This document shows, in pieces, positions 7,689-17,021 of a DNA stretch of 44,589 bases. A program made the position numbers and the translations under genes. The stretch covers positions 1 through 44,589 of the forward strand of contig JABZFO010000031.1 in assembly GCA_014237405.1 (NCBI GenBank). Reading direction: 5' to 3'. This DNA comes from Desulfosarcina sp. Lineage in GTDB: Bacteria; Desulfobacterota; Desulfobacteria; Desulfobacterales; Desulfosarcinaceae. The notes beneath the pieces were generated by a model that was not told the origin of the DNA, searched no databases, and worked only from the letters and a program-made list of their open reading frames with translations. Position 1 is the first letter of the stretch. Each line of letters starts with the position of its first letter.

Positions 7689-8939
7689 ATGAAAGCGGAA
7701 ATTCTGGCAACGGGAGACGAAATCCGAACTGGTGCGTTGGTGGACAGCAATTCGGGTTATGTTTCGGAGAAACTGGAGGAGAACGGTATCGAAGTGGTGC
7801 GCCACACCAGTGTGGGGGACTATCTTCCCATATTGGTATCCACGCTTCGTGAAATTGGGGATCGGGCCGATGTGGCGGTGGTGACCGGTGGGTTGGGACC
7901 GACCACCGATGATTTGTCTGCTGAGGCAGCGGCAAAGGCGGCCGGGGTGGCACTGGTGTTCAATGAAACGGCCCTGGAAAACGTCAAGAGCTTTTTCAGA
8001 AAATTCAACCGGCCGATGACCGCGTCCAACAGGAAGCAGGCACTGCTTCCGGATGGTTGCAAGATCCTGTACAATCCGGTGGGGACGGCCCCCGGGTTCG
8101 CATTGGATATCGGACAGTGCCGATTTTATTTCCTCCCGGGTGTCCCCTACGAGATGAAACGGATGCTGGCCGGGCATGTCATTCCCGATGTGCTATCCTT
8201 TCAGGGAGATACGGCCATGCACAGCCGGGTGAAGACCATCACCACCTTCGGCCTGCCCGAGTCTTTGGCCGGCGAGAAGGTTGCAGGCGTGGAGTCTGCC
8301 TTTTCGGGTATCAAGCTGGGGTTGCGGGCCAATTTCCCCCAGATTCAGGTAAAGCTTTACGGGCGGGACAAGGATGCGGTGCTTCTGGATCAACGACTGG
8401 AGGCGGCCGGACGATGGGCGTCGGAACGGCTGGGCAAGCATGTAGTATCCGAAAACGGCGAGACCATGGAAGCCGTTATTGGAAAACTGCTGTTAGAGAA
8501 ATCAGCCACCCTTGCCCTGGCGGAAAGCTGCACCGGCGGCCTGTTGGCCAACTGGCTGACCAACGTGGCCGGCAGTTCGGATTATTTTCTTTTTTCCGGT
8601 GTCACCTATTCAAACCAGGCAAAAATGGATGTGTTGGCGGTCAAACCTGAAACCCTGGAAAAACATGGTGCTGTCCACGAGGAAACGGCCCGGGAGATGG
8701 CCGCAGGGGCCCGGCGGGTGGCCGATGCCACCTTTGGACTCTCCACCAGCGGTATCGCCGGCCCTGACGGTGGAACCGAAGACAAACCGGTGGGCACCGT
8801 GTGCATCGGCTTTGCCGGACCCGGTCGATCCTTTGGGCGCCGGTTGTACTTCCCTTTCGGCAAGCGCCTGATGAACAAGAAAATCTTTGCCATGGCAGCG
8901 CTGGATATTCTGAGAAAGGAACTGTTGACGGATGCGTAA
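7689..8939 (+). CDS. cinA: CinA family protein (nicotinamide-nucleotide amidase / competence-damage inducible)
   Basis: CinA proteins recycle pyridine nucleotides: the C-terminal domain deamidates nicotinamide mononucleotide and the N-terminal MoCF-like domain has ADP-ribose pyrophosphatase activity in studied members. The 416 residues show both. The N-terminal part has ILATGDEI, DSNSGYVSEKL, VVTGGLGPTTDD and PGFAL ... FLPGVPYEM. The C-terminal part has ALAESCTGGLLANWLTNV, FSGVTYSN and STSGIAGPDGGTEDKPVGTV. I start at the ATG at 7689 (MKAEILATGDEI), with GGAAAG upstream; an in-frame TTG 15 bases earlier is less likely. The last codons lie within the left arm of the palindromic repeat at 8927-9050, whose right arm is an inverted copy of this gene end. 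Confidence 0.92.
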   Translation: MKAEILATGDEIRTGALVDSNSGYVSEKLEENGIEVVRHTSVGDYLPILVSTLREIGDRADVAVVTGGLGPTTDDLSAEAAAKAAGVALVFNETALENVKSFFRKFNRPMTASNRKQALLPDGCKILYNPVGTAPGFALDIGQCRFYFLPGVPYEMKRMLAGHVIPDVLSFQGDTAMHSRVKTITTFGLPESLAGEKVAGVESAFSGIKLGLRANFPQIQVKLYGRDKDAVLLDQRLEAAGRWASERLGKHVVSENGETMEAVIGKLLLEKSATLALAESCTGGLLANWLTNVAGSSDYFLFSGVTYSNQAKMDVLAVKPETLEKHGAVHEETAREMAAGARRVADATFGLSTSGIAGPDGGTEDKPVGTVCIGFAGPGRSFGRRLYFPFGKRLMNKKIFAMAALDILRKELLTDA

Positions 8940-9050
8940 AAAGCCCGATATCTGCGTTACGCTTCATCCCTCGTCACTGCGGAGTACGATCAGTACGCCT
9001 CCTTCCTCGGGATTCGCAAGCCTTGATCTCGGGTTTTTTACGAATCCGTC
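8927..9050. repeat. Palindromic repeat, copy B (spans the end of cinA)
   Basis: The outer arms 8927-8952 and 9025-9050 are complementary at 23 of 26 positions. Inside lie the family core words GCGTTA (8954-8959) and GCCTTGATC (9020-9028), with an inner hairpin GGAGTAC ... GTACGCCTCC near 8981-9002. The left arm contains the last four codons and stop of cinA, so the right arm is an inverted duplicate of a gene end. On the plus strand the hairpin carries a T6 tract in its right arm. It may act as a terminator for cinA. Confidence 0.8.
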
Positions 9051-9053
9051 CGC

Positions 9054-9098
9054 AACAAACTCAACAAACTCAACAAACTCAATAAACCCAATAAACTC
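9054..9098 (+). repeat. Nonamer tandem repeat before manC
   Basis: Five 9-base units: AACAAACTC three times, then AATAAACCC and AATAAACTC. The array ends 12 bases before the manC start. The same 9-mer family is found before and across the start of tex (13186-13257), in the same orientation relative to the gene. Confidence 0.85.
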
Positions 9099-9110
9099 TC
9101 GAGGTTGTCG

Positions 9111-10553
9111 ATGATTCTTCCGGTAATTCTTGCAGGTGGCAGCGGCACCCGGCTCTGGCCCCTTTCCCGGGCCCTTTACCCCAAGCAACTCATAAGTATA
9201 GTTGACCAGCACACCATGCTTCAGAACACGATCCTTCGGTTAGACGGGTTGGACGGCGTAGGAGACCCTGTCGTGATTTGCAATGATGAATACCGATTCA
9301 TGGTGGCCGAGCAGCTTCGCCAGATCGGAATAAAGGCCGATTCCATCATTTTGGAGCCGGTGGGCAGGAATACCGCTCCCGCCCTGGCTGTGGCCGCCAT
9401 CCGGGCATTGGATAAGGGAGATGATCCGGTTTTGCTGATCCTTCCTGCCGATCACCACATTCAGTTTGCCGATAAATTTCAACGTGTTTTAAAAGCGGGT
9501 TATGAACATGCCCAGGCTGGTCGACTGATCACATTCGGCATCGTTCCGGAAAAGCCAGAAACCGGATATGGCTACATAAAAATGGGCGGACCGTTACCGT
9601 CGGTCAGTATTGATAAATCGGCTGTGGCCATTGCCGCTTTTGTGGAAAAGCCGGACCTGGAAACAGCCAGCCAATATGTGGCCTCAAAAGCCTATTGCTG
9701 GAACAGCGGCATGTTCATGTTTAATGCATCGCAGGTGCTGGAGGAGTTGGAAACCTTTGTTCCCGATATTGTCGCTTCCTGTCGGAAAGCCGTAAAAAAC
9801 GGGAAATCCGATCTGGATTTCTTCCGGCTGGATAAAGCGGCTTTTGCTGCCTGCCCCAGCGATTCCATCGACTATGCCGTGATGGAAAAGACGGAAAACG
9901 GCGCCATGGTCCCCATGGCCGCCGGCTGGAACGACCTGGGGTCGTGGGAAGCCCTGTGGCAGGTGGGGAAAAAAGACGATGCTGACAATGTGGTCAAAGG
10001 AGATGTGGTCCTACGTGATGTGGGGGACTCCTACCTGCACGCCGAAAGCCGCCTGATCGCGGCTGTGGGACTGAAGGATCACATCGTTGTAGAGACGTCG
10101 GATGCGGTGATGATCTCCCCCCGGAACCGGGTCCAGGATGTCAAAGGGCTGGTGGATGAGCTCAAGGCGCAGAATCGGGAAGAGACGCGGACGCATAAGC
10201 GGGTCTACCGGCCTTGGGGCACGGTGGATCAATTGGTGGCAGGGACGCGATTCCAAGTGAACCGAATCACGGTCAAGTCCGGCGGCGTACTATCTCTTCA
10301 AAAACATTTCAACCGGTCTGAGCACTGGATCGTCGTCAAAGGCTCTGCCCTGGTAACCAAAGGTGATGAGCAATTTGTCCTGAAAGAAGACAGCTCCACC
10401 TATATTTCCACCGGTATCGCCCATCGCCTTGAAAATCCGGGTAAGATTCCCCTGGAGATCATAGAAGTGCAGACGGGCAGCTATTTCGGGGAGGATGACA
10501 TCACAAGGCTGGAGGATCTATACGGCCGGCACCGGAAGGATTATCGACTGTAA
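9111..10553 (+). CDS. manC: Mannose-1-phosphate guanylyltransferase / mannose-6-phosphate isomerase (type II, bifunctional)
   Basis: Makes GDP-mannose for surface polysaccharide; type II enzymes also carry the isomerase that supplies mannose-6-phosphate. The 480 residues fit this class. The nucleotidyltransferase half shows [13 protein letters not shown] (8-20), [27 protein letters not shown] and FVEKP, then WNSGMFMF. The C-terminal cupin half (about 350-480) has RPWGTVDQL, a metal-type [17 protein letters not shown] and [13 protein letters not shown]. The ATG at 9111 is preferred (CGAGG upstream) over an in-frame TTG six bases earlier. Its leader is made of the 9-bp repeat. No other polysaccharide genes are adjacent. 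An AlgA/XanB-like role is possible. Confidence 0.93.
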   Translation: MILPVILAGGSGTRLWPLSRALYPKQLISIVDQHTMLQNTILRLDGLDGVGDPVVICNDEYRFMVAEQLRQIGIKADSIILEPVGRNTAPALAVAAIRALDKGDDPVLLILPADHHIQFADKFQRVLKAGYEHAQAGRLITFGIVPEKPETGYGYIKMGGPLPSVSIDKSAVAIAAFVEKPDLETASQYVASKAYCWNSGMFMFNASQVLEELETFVPDIVASCRKAVKNGKSDLDFFRLDKAAFAACPSDSIDYAVMEKTENGAMVPMAAGWNDLGSWEALWQVGKKDDADNVVKGDVVLRDVGDSYLHAESRLIAAVGLKDHIVVETSDAVMISPRNRVQDVKGLVDELKAQNREETRTHKRVYRPWGTVDQLVAGTRFQVNRITVKSGGVLSLQKHFNRSEHWIVVKGSALVTKGDEQFVLKEDSSTYISTGIAHRLENPGKIPLEIIEVQTGSYFGEDDITRLEDLYGRHRKDYRL

Positions 10554-10981
10554 ACCAGCAAGGTGACCGGTCCGTCATTGACGATGTTGACCTGCATCAG
10601 GGCACCGAACCGGCCGGTTTGGGTATCGATGTCCAGCTTTCTCACCCTATCCACGAAATGCTGGTAGAGCCGTTCTGCCAGGGCCGGTTCGGCGGCCTTA
10701 ATGAAGGAAGGTCGTCTGCCCTTGCGGCAGTCCCCCAGCAGGGTGAACTGGGAGACCACGATCATCTGTCCCCCGATATCAATCAATGACCGGTTCATTT
10801 TGCCCTGGTTGTCTTCGAAGATGCGCAGGTTTGCCACTTTGGCGGCCAGGTACTCGGCGTCCTTCTCCGTATCGCCATTGGCCACACCTAGCAGTATGTT
10901 GGCCCCTTGTTCGATCTTGCCTACGATTTTTCCATCGACGGTGACGCTACTGCTGAGAACGCGCTGAACCACGGAGATCAT
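10541..10981 (-). CDS. dtd: D-aminoacyl-tRNA deacylase (DTD)
   Basis: Removes D-amino acids mistakenly attached to tRNA, protecting translation. The 146 residues equal the family length. The start MISVVQRV, the [17 protein letters not shown] block (77-93, holding the SQxT motif) and the C-terminal NDGPVTLL (NxGPxT motif) are all present. It follows tex closely: the tex S1-domain frame stops at 10994, only 12 bases before this ATG, so the two are probably cotranscribed. Its 3' end overlaps the manC 3' end by 13 bases, convergently. Confidence 0.95.
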   Translation of the reverse strand: MISVVQRVLSSSVTVDGKIVGKIEQGANILLGVANGDTEKDAEYLAAKVANLRIFEDNQGKMNRSLIDIGGQMIVVSQFTLLGDCRKGRRPSFIKAAEPALAERLYQHFVDRVRKLDIDTQTGRFGALMQVNIVNDGPVTLLVYSR

Positions 10982-10993
10982 CGGTGGTCCTTT

Positions 10994-13202
10994 CTACCGG
11001 CCGGACACTTTTCCAAAGGCGTCGGCAAAGGGGTTGTTGAAAGGCTTGGGTGAGGACGGCTTTGGTGGACGGTCGGGTTTGGTTCTGTTTCCAACCCGCC
11101 CCGTTTTCCGGGGGTGATCCGATTTTGCTTTTGGCCGGGGTTTCTTCCCCGGTTCGTTTTTCATTGAAAGCGAAATCCGGCTGCGGGGCAGGTCCACCGC
11201 CATCACGGTGACGGTGACTTTCTGCTGAACGCTGACCACATCGGAGGGCGTTTTCACGAACCGGTCGCACAGTTCGCTGATGTGTACCAACCCGTCCTGG
11301 TGAACGCCGATGTCCACAAGAAAAATACTCGAAGGGCTCCCGGGGATCTCTGCCGGGTTTGGCCAGCTCCGCCAGGATGTCTGAGAGGGTCGGCAGGCCG
11401 ACGGTATCGGTGACGTAGCGGTTCAGATCGATCTTTTTACGCAGGCCGGCATCGTTCATCAGACCGGACACGCTGCAGCCCAGGTCGTCGGCCATGGCCT
11501 GAGCCACCGGGTAGCTTTCCGGGTGGACCGCACTGGCATCCAGAGGGTTTTCACCGCCTTTGATCCGCAAGAAACCGGCGCACTGCTCAAAGGCTTTGGG
11601 CCCCAGCCGTTTGACTTTCTTCAGGTCACCGCGACCGGTGAATGCGCCATTTACGTCCCGGTGGGCGACGATATTTTTGGCCAGCTGTGGCCCGAGGCCC
11701 GACACATAGGTGAGCAGCTGAACGCTGGCCTGGTTCACTTCCACTCCCACGCCATTCACACAGCTGACCACCACGTCGTCCAGGGCCCCTTTCAAGGCGA
11801 ACGGGTCTACGTCGTGCTGGTACTGACCCACGCCGATGGACTTGGGGTCGATTTTGACCAATTCTGACAGCGGATCCATCAGTCGGCGGCCGATAGAGAC
11901 GGCACCTCGCACGGTGAGGTCGTGGTCAGGAAATTCCTGGCGGGCGATTTCCGATGCCGAGTACACCGATGCGCCGCTCTCGTTGACCATGATTATCGAC
12001 AGAGATTGCGCATCGATGGTCCCTTCCAGGAAGGCCTGGGTTTCCCGGCCGGCGGTGCCGTTGCCCACGGCCACCGCTTCGATGCCAAATTGCCGGCAAA
12101 GCGCGTTAATGGTTTGCGCGGCAGCCTCTGCCTGCCGCTCCGAGCTGTGGGGGTAGATGGTGTCGTTGTGCAGCAGCTTTCCCTGTCGGTCCAGGCACAC
12201 CACCTTGCAGCCGGTGCGAAAACCCGGGTCGATACCCATGATCCGTTTGGCCGCTAAGGGGGAGGCCAGCAGCAGTTGGCGCAGGTTGTCGGCAAAGACG
12301 CGGATGGCTTCCGCATCGGCCCGCTCTTTGATGGCCACCCGGACCTCGGTTTCCATGGAGCGGGACAGCAGACGTTTGTAGGCATCATGGGTTGCGGTCC
12401 GCACCTGCTCGGCATCCGGGCTGTCACCTATCACGAAAAGAACCTCCAAAATGGCGATGGCCAGTTCCGGTTGCGGGGCGATGGACAGGCTCAGGACGTC
12501 CTCTTTTTCTCCGCGGCGCATGGCCAGGATCCGGTGGGAGGGGGCGGTCGCCACCAGCTCTTCCCATTGGAAATAGTCTTTGTACTTGGCCCCTTCAGTT
12601 TCCTTGCCGGCCACCACCTGGCTACGGATGACCGCCTTTTCAAAGAACAGGTCCCGAACCCGTGACCGGGACCGCTGGTCTTCGTTAATCGTTTCAGCAA
12701 TGATGTCCCGGGCGCCGGACAGGGCCTCCTCGACGGATTCCACCGCTTTTTCAGGATCTACGAAGTCGACGGCCAGCGCGATCGGATCCACGCCCTCCTG
12801 GGCCAGAATGGCCAGGGCCAACGGTTCCAATCCTTTTTCACGGGCAATGGTGGCCCGGGTTCGTCGCTTGGGTCGGAAAGGCAGGTAGATGTCCTCTAAA
12901 CGGGTCATCGTTTCAGCGACCAGCACCTGGGCTTTGAGATCATCGGTGAGATGGCCGTGCTGCTCCAGAGAGTTCAGGATGGTCTCCCGCCGGCGATCCA
13001 GCTCCTGCAGCTGGGTCAGTCGGTCTCGGATGGCGGCCACCGCTACTTCGTCAAGGCTGCCGGTGGCCTCTTTGCGGTAGCGGGCGATAAAGGGCACCGT
13101 GGCCCCGTCTTCCAACAGCTGCGCCACGGACTTGATCTGTTCGGCATCTATATTCATTTCAGCGCTGATGGCGCTGATATGGGAACGGTTTGTTGAGTTC
13201 AT
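10994..13202 (-). pseudogene. tex: Tex-type S1 RNA-binding transcription accessory protein, disrupted by an internal gap and frameshift
   Basis: Tex/YhgF binds RNA with a C-terminal S1 domain and also has YqgF-like and helix-hairpin-helix domains. The first frame gives a full Tex body: N-terminal DGATVPFIARYRKEATG, YqgF-like GIDPGFRTGCKVV, HhH region near VSGLGPQLAKNIVAHR, up to [11 protein letters not shown]. There, at about 11318, the frame fails. The S1 domain resumes in another frame ([16 protein letters not shown] ... to a stop at 10994) after losing about 28 residues normally found between, including the GxVTNxTxFGAF strand. Left unchanged, the first frame runs wrongly to 10947 inside dtd. 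The start lies in a 9-bp repeat (ATG at 13202 or 13220) with no clear ribosome-binding site. Confidence 0.85.
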
Positions 13203-13257
13203 GGGGTTCGTTGGGTTCATTGCGTTTATTGGGTTCGTTGGGTTTATTGGGTTTGGT
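13186..13257 (-). repeat. Nonamer tandem repeat covering the tex start
   Basis: Eight degenerate 9-base units which, on the minus strand, read like AATAAACCC, AACGAACCC and AACAAACCG. They encode the Asn/Pro/Thr-rich first residues of Tex and extend upstream of both candidate ATG codons. AATAAACCC is identical to a unit before manC. Because units are 9 bp, gain or loss of a unit keeps the frame. Confidence 0.8.
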
Positions 13258-13579
13258 TTTCTATAAATGTAGGCGTGGGCTGTCTATTTTTTAGATCGAT
13301 AGAATGCCTTCATTAAAAATTAAAAATTCATAATGGGGTTCGGAGTTCGGTTCGTTTTTTTACCGTTCACTATTCATTTGGCTCGGTCATCAGACCTCCG
13401 ACTTCCGGCTTCAGACCTCAGTTCTTAACGCCTTCAACCTTCGACCTGACCACCAATCTACCACTATTTTAGCCCGATGTGATTCTTGATCATTTCCCTT
13501 GACCCCTTGAATCCTCGGCCCCTTGAACCCTTCCGTATATATCATTGGTTTAGGAGATGGTTCTTTTCTCGAATAGAAT
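13258..13579. other. Repeat-rich spacer between topA and tex
   Basis: Over 300 bases without a gene. Besides the 43-bp element (13281-13323) it holds low-complexity short-period repeats: CAGACCTCCGACTTCCGG / CTTCAGACCTCAG at about 13390-13420 and CCTTGAATCCTCGG / CCCCTTGAACCC at about 13503-13531. Both are inverted relatives of words at 43140-43210. No promoter for tex is evident. Confidence 0.6.
13281..13323 (-). repeat. 43-bp dispersed repeat, copy 2 (inverted)
   Basis: Reverse-complement copy of 5951-5993, differing at about three positions. It lies in the topA/tex spacer. The pair could support inversion of the trkH-tex segment. Confidence 0.75.
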
Positions 13580-15877
13580 TTATGTCAGATCCGTACTCGA
13601 TCCACTCGGCGCCTGGCGGTGCCGGCAGTCGCGATTGGGGCATACGTGCAAGGTGCCTTCCCGCTTGGTTGTTTTCTCCACCATGTAGGCGTTGCCGCAG
13701 ACTGGGCATTGGGTGGCTACGGGTCGGTCCCAACTGGCGAAACTGCATTTTGGATAGCGGTTACACCCGTAAAAGATTTTGCCCCGTTTGGAAGATTTTT
13801 CCACAATCTCTCCATCACATCTTTTCTCAGGGCAGGGGACACCCGTGGACTTGGCATTGGGCCCACTGTTCAGGGACTGAGTATTTTTACATTCCGGGTA
13901 GCCGGTGCAGGCGAGAAAATCTCCATATCGGCCCCGTTTGACGACCATGGGTTTACCGCACAGTTCGCAGACTTTGTCGGTCGCTTGGCTTTGAACCGGT
14001 GCCACCGGGGCGATGACCCCTTTTTCATCCCGTTCGTAGTCGCTGGAGTAGGTGCATTCCGGATATCCGGAGCAGGCCAGAAAATGGCCGTTTTTGCCCA
14101 TCTTGATGCGAAGGGCGTTTTTTTTGCACAACGGGCAGGTCAGGTCCGTGGGCATGCCCACACCTTTGACACTGAGCATGCTTTCCACGGCCTCCGCCAG
14201 TTTCCGGCTGAAAGGGCCGTAAAACTGGTTGAGGATGGTCAGTGCTTCCACTTCCGACTGTTCCACCCGGTCCAGGTCAGTCTCCAGCCGGGCGGTGAAC
14301 GCCACGTCCAGGATTTCCGGGAAGCTGGCGACGAGCAGATCGTTGACGATAAATCCCATTTCCGTGGGCTTAAAGTATCGTTTGATCAGTTCCACATAGC
14401 CCTTGTCCCGAATGGTAGAGAGGATGGCCGCATAAGTGCTGGGCCGGCCGATGCCGTTTTCCTCCAGTTCCTTGACCAGGGATGCTTCTGAAAACCGCGG
14501 CGGGGGCTGGGTGAAATGCTGCCTGGGTTCGATGCTCAGCAACTCCAGAAGCGACTTTTCAGCCAGTTCCGGCAGCGGCTGGCTTTTCTTGCTGCTTTCC
14601 GCCTCATCGTCGGCACTTTGGTAGAGGGCGAGAAACCCGGGAAATTTCACCGAAGAGCCACTGGCCGTGAAGGTATAGTCGCCGGCGGCGATGGAGAGGG
14701 TCTTCTGGTCGATGAGCGCATGGGCCATCTGGGATGCTACGAAACGCTGCCAGATCATGGTATACAGGGTCAGCTGATCTTTCGACAGATAGCGTTTCAC
14801 CTTGTCCGGCGTGTGATAGACCGAGGTCGGGCGAATGGCCTCATGGGCGTCCTGGGCTTTGTTCTTGTTTTTAAAAAACCGTGGCTTACCGTTGGAATAG
14901 TCTTTGCCGAACCGCTCATGAATCAAGCTTAAGGCTTCCTGTGCCGCTTCATCGGCAATACGGGTGGAGTCGGTCCGCATGTAGGTGATCAGGCCCACGG
15001 GCTCGCCGGGTCCCAGGTCGATGCCTTCATAGAGCTGCTGGGCCACCATCATGGTTTTTTTTGCCGAAAAACGAAGCTTCCGGATGGCTTCCTGCTGAAG
15101 CTTACTGGTGATGAAGGGCGGCAAGGGATTACGCCGGGAGGTTCGCTTGATGATCTTGTCCACCACAAATGGGACCGATTCCAGGTCCTTTAAAATGCCG
15201 GTGGCAGCGGCTTCATCCGGGGTCTCGATTTTTTGCCCGTTTTTGCGCACCAGTTTGGCTGCAAATGCCGGTGGTGCGATACCTTTCAGATTGGCGGTGA
15301 TGGACCAGTACTCCACTGATGTGAATGCCTGGATGGCCCGCTCCCGGTCGCAGATAATGCGTACGGCCACGGACTGCACCCGGCCGGCACTGAGGCCGCC
15401 TTTCACCTTTCGCCACAAAAGGGGCGAGATCTGGTACCCCACCAGTCGGTCCAGGATGCGGCGGGCCTGCTGGGCTTCATATTTGTCTCGGTCCAGATCC
15501 TGAGCCTTTTTCATGGCCTCGATGATAGCCTTTTTGGTCAGTTCGTGAAACAGCACCCGGTGAAAATTCCGGCCCTTTTTTTTGAGCACTTCGGATGTGT
15601 GCCAGGCAATGGCTTCCCCCTCGCGATCCGGGTCGGGGGCGAGATAGATGTCTGTCGCATCACCAGCTGCTGACTTCAACTGGCTCAGCACCTTTGTTTT
15701 ACCGGGAATCGTCCGGTATTTCGGGGTGAAGTTGTTTTCGATATCGATGCCCAGATCCTTGCCGGGCAGATCCTTGATGTGGCCCACGGTGGCGGCGACG
15801 TTATAGTCGCTGCCAAGATATTTTTTTATGGTTCTGACCTTTGTGGGTGATTCCACGACCACCAGGGGTTTACTCAC
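13580..15877 (-). CDS. topA: DNA topoisomerase I (type IA)
   Basis: Relaxes negative supercoils by cutting one strand through a tyrosyl-DNA bond. The 765 residues carry the Toprim signature (VVVESPTK at 6-13, DPDREGEAIAWH at 82-93), GLSAGRVQSVAVR (161-173), and the active tyrosine Tyr299 in ITYMRTDSTR. The tail (about 575-760) has four Cys-rich Topo_C zinc-ribbon modules, for example CPLCKKNALRIKMGKNGHFLACSGYPEC. The protein looks complete. Its ATG overlaps the dprA stop by eight bases, so topA is translated from the dprA transcript, a common deltaproteobacterial and wider bacterial pairing. Confidence 0.97.
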   Translation of the reverse strand: MSKPLVVVESPTKVRTIKKYLGSDYNVAATVGHIKDLPGKDLGIDIENNFTPKYRTIPGKTKVLSQLKSAAGDATDIYLAPDPDREGEAIAWHTSEVLKKKGRNFHRVLFHELTKKAIIEAMKKAQDLDRDKYEAQQARRILDRLVGYQISPLLWRKVKGGLSAGRVQSVAVRIICDRERAIQAFTSVEYWSITANLKGIAPPAFAAKLVRKNGQKIETPDEAAATGILKDLESVPFVVDKIIKRTSRRNPLPPFITSKLQQEAIRKLRFSAKKTMMVAQQLYEGIDLGPGEPVGLITYMRTDSTRIADEAAQEALSLIHERFGKDYSNGKPRFFKNKNKAQDAHEAIRPTSVYHTPDKVKRYLSKDQLTLYTMIWQRFVASQMAHALIDQKTLSIAAGDYTFTASGSSVKFPGFLALYQSADDEAESSKKSQPLPELAEKSLLELLSIEPRQHFTQPPPRFSEASLVKELEENGIGRPSTYAAILSTIRDKGYVELIKRYFKPTEMGFIVNDLLVASFPEILDVAFTARLETDLDRVEQSEVEALTILNQFYGPFSRKLAEAVESMLSVKGVGMPTDLTCPLCKKNALRIKMGKNGHFLACSGYPECTYSSDYERDEKGVIAPVAPVQSQATDKVCELCGKPMVVKRGRYGDFLACTGYPECKNTQSLNSGPNAKSTGVPCPEKRCDGEIVEKSSKRGKIFYGCNRYPKCSFASWDRPVATQCPVCGNAYMVEKTTKREGTLHVCPNRDCRHRQAPSGSSTDLT

Positions 15878-17021
15878 TGGATACCTCTTGGTTGATGTTT
15901 TGTTTTATCAATTGTTGACGATCGACGCCGGGGGCCAGGGAAAACCGTTTTCCCGGGGATTGGTCCACCAGCCCCTTGAGCTCCAGCTGGAGCAGCAGCC
16001 CGGACAATCGGCCCGACGGAAGGGACAGTTTCCTGGCCAGATCATCGATGTGGACGGGGTCGGCTTCAAGACTACCGATAACCATGGCTTCCTCATCCGT
16101 CAATGGCGGGTATACCGGTTCCGGTGGTTTCAATGTTCCCTGCTCATGGGGCTGAATATGCTGAAATTCATCCAGGATATCCCAGGCATGCACCACCAGT
16201 TTTGCACCCTCTTTGATCAGGGTGTGGGTGCCAACACTTTTAAACGAGTGAATGTTTCCGGGAACGGCAAACACCTCCCGATTTTGCTCGGCGGCCAGGC
16301 GCGCGGTGATCAGCGAGCCGCTTCGCCCGGTGGCTTCCACCACTACCGTGCCGTGGCACATGCCGCTGATAATGCGGTTGCGGGCCGGAAAGTGGTGAGC
16401 GTCGGGGCCTGTATCGAGGGGAAATTCGGTGACTACTGCACCGTTTTCGGCGATTTTGTGGAACAAGCGTCTGTTTTCCCTGGGATAGATTTGGCCCAGA
16501 CCAGTACCCAAAACGGAGACCGTACACCCGCCGGCAGCGATGGCGCCGGAATGGGAGGCGGTGTCAACCCCCCTGGCCATGCCGCTGACGATATTCACCT
16601 GCTGTCTGACTAGGTCCATGCAAAGCTGACGCGTGGTGGAGATGCCATAATCGGTGGCATTTCGCGACCCCACAACGGCGATATTCAGCCCGGTGGCTGG
16701 CAGCGTGCCGTAAACGTATAAAAACGGCGGTGGATCCGGGATCTGGCGCAGGAGCGGGGGATAGCGATGGTCCGTCTGGGTAACGATGGTATATCCTTTT
16801 TGCTGGATTGCTTCCAGCTCCCGGTCAACCTCATCCGGAACCCGGTGACGTCGTATGGCTGCGACCAAACGGGAAGTGACGCCTTGAACCGCCAGTATTG
16901 CCGAGTCATCTGCGTTAAACACGGTTTCCGGCGATTCAAACCGCTCCACCAGTCGTCGAAACAACAGATTGCCGACCCCTGGCACGCTTTTCAGGGCGAA
17001 CCAGGGTCGTATTGAAGCCAT
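15870..17021 (-). CDS. dprA: DNA-processing protein DprA (Smf)
   Basis: DprA loads RecA onto incoming single-stranded DNA in transformation and is conserved in many non-competent species. The 383 residues have an N-terminal SAM-like/HhH region (KSVPGVGNLLFRRLVERF), then the Rossmann fold with VGSRNATDYG, SGMARGVDTASHSGA, VLGTGLGQIYP, FPLDTGPDAHHFPARNRIISG and GSLITARLAAEQNREVFAVPG. A C-terminal winged-helix DML1-type region (about 310-375) completes it. It starts directly after the secF stop and overlaps topA by eight bases, so it sits in the middle of a long operon. No sign of damage. Confidence 0.95.
   Translation of the reverse strand: MASIRPWFALKSVPGVGNLLFRRLVERFESPETVFNADDSAILAVQGVTSRLVAAIRRHRVPDEVDRELEAIQQKGYTIVTQTDHRYPPLLRQIPDPPPFLYVYGTLPATGLNIAVVGSRNATDYGISTTRQLCMDLVRQQVNIVSGMARGVDTASHSGAIAAGGCTVSVLGTGLGQIYPRENRRLFHKIAENGAVVTEFPLDTGPDAHHFPARNRIISGMCHGTVVVEATGRSGSLITARLAAEQNREVFAVPGNIHSFKSVGTHTLIKEGAKLVVHAWDILDEFQHIQPHEQGTLKPPEPVYPPLTDEEAMVIGSLEADPVHIDDLARKLSLPSGRLSGLLLQLELKGLVDQSPGKRFSLAPGVDRQQLIKQNINQEVSSE

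Noticed and set aside
10947..10993. Extension of the tex frame into dtd
   Set aside because: Caused by the frameshift at about 11318. The true S1-domain frame ends at 10994.
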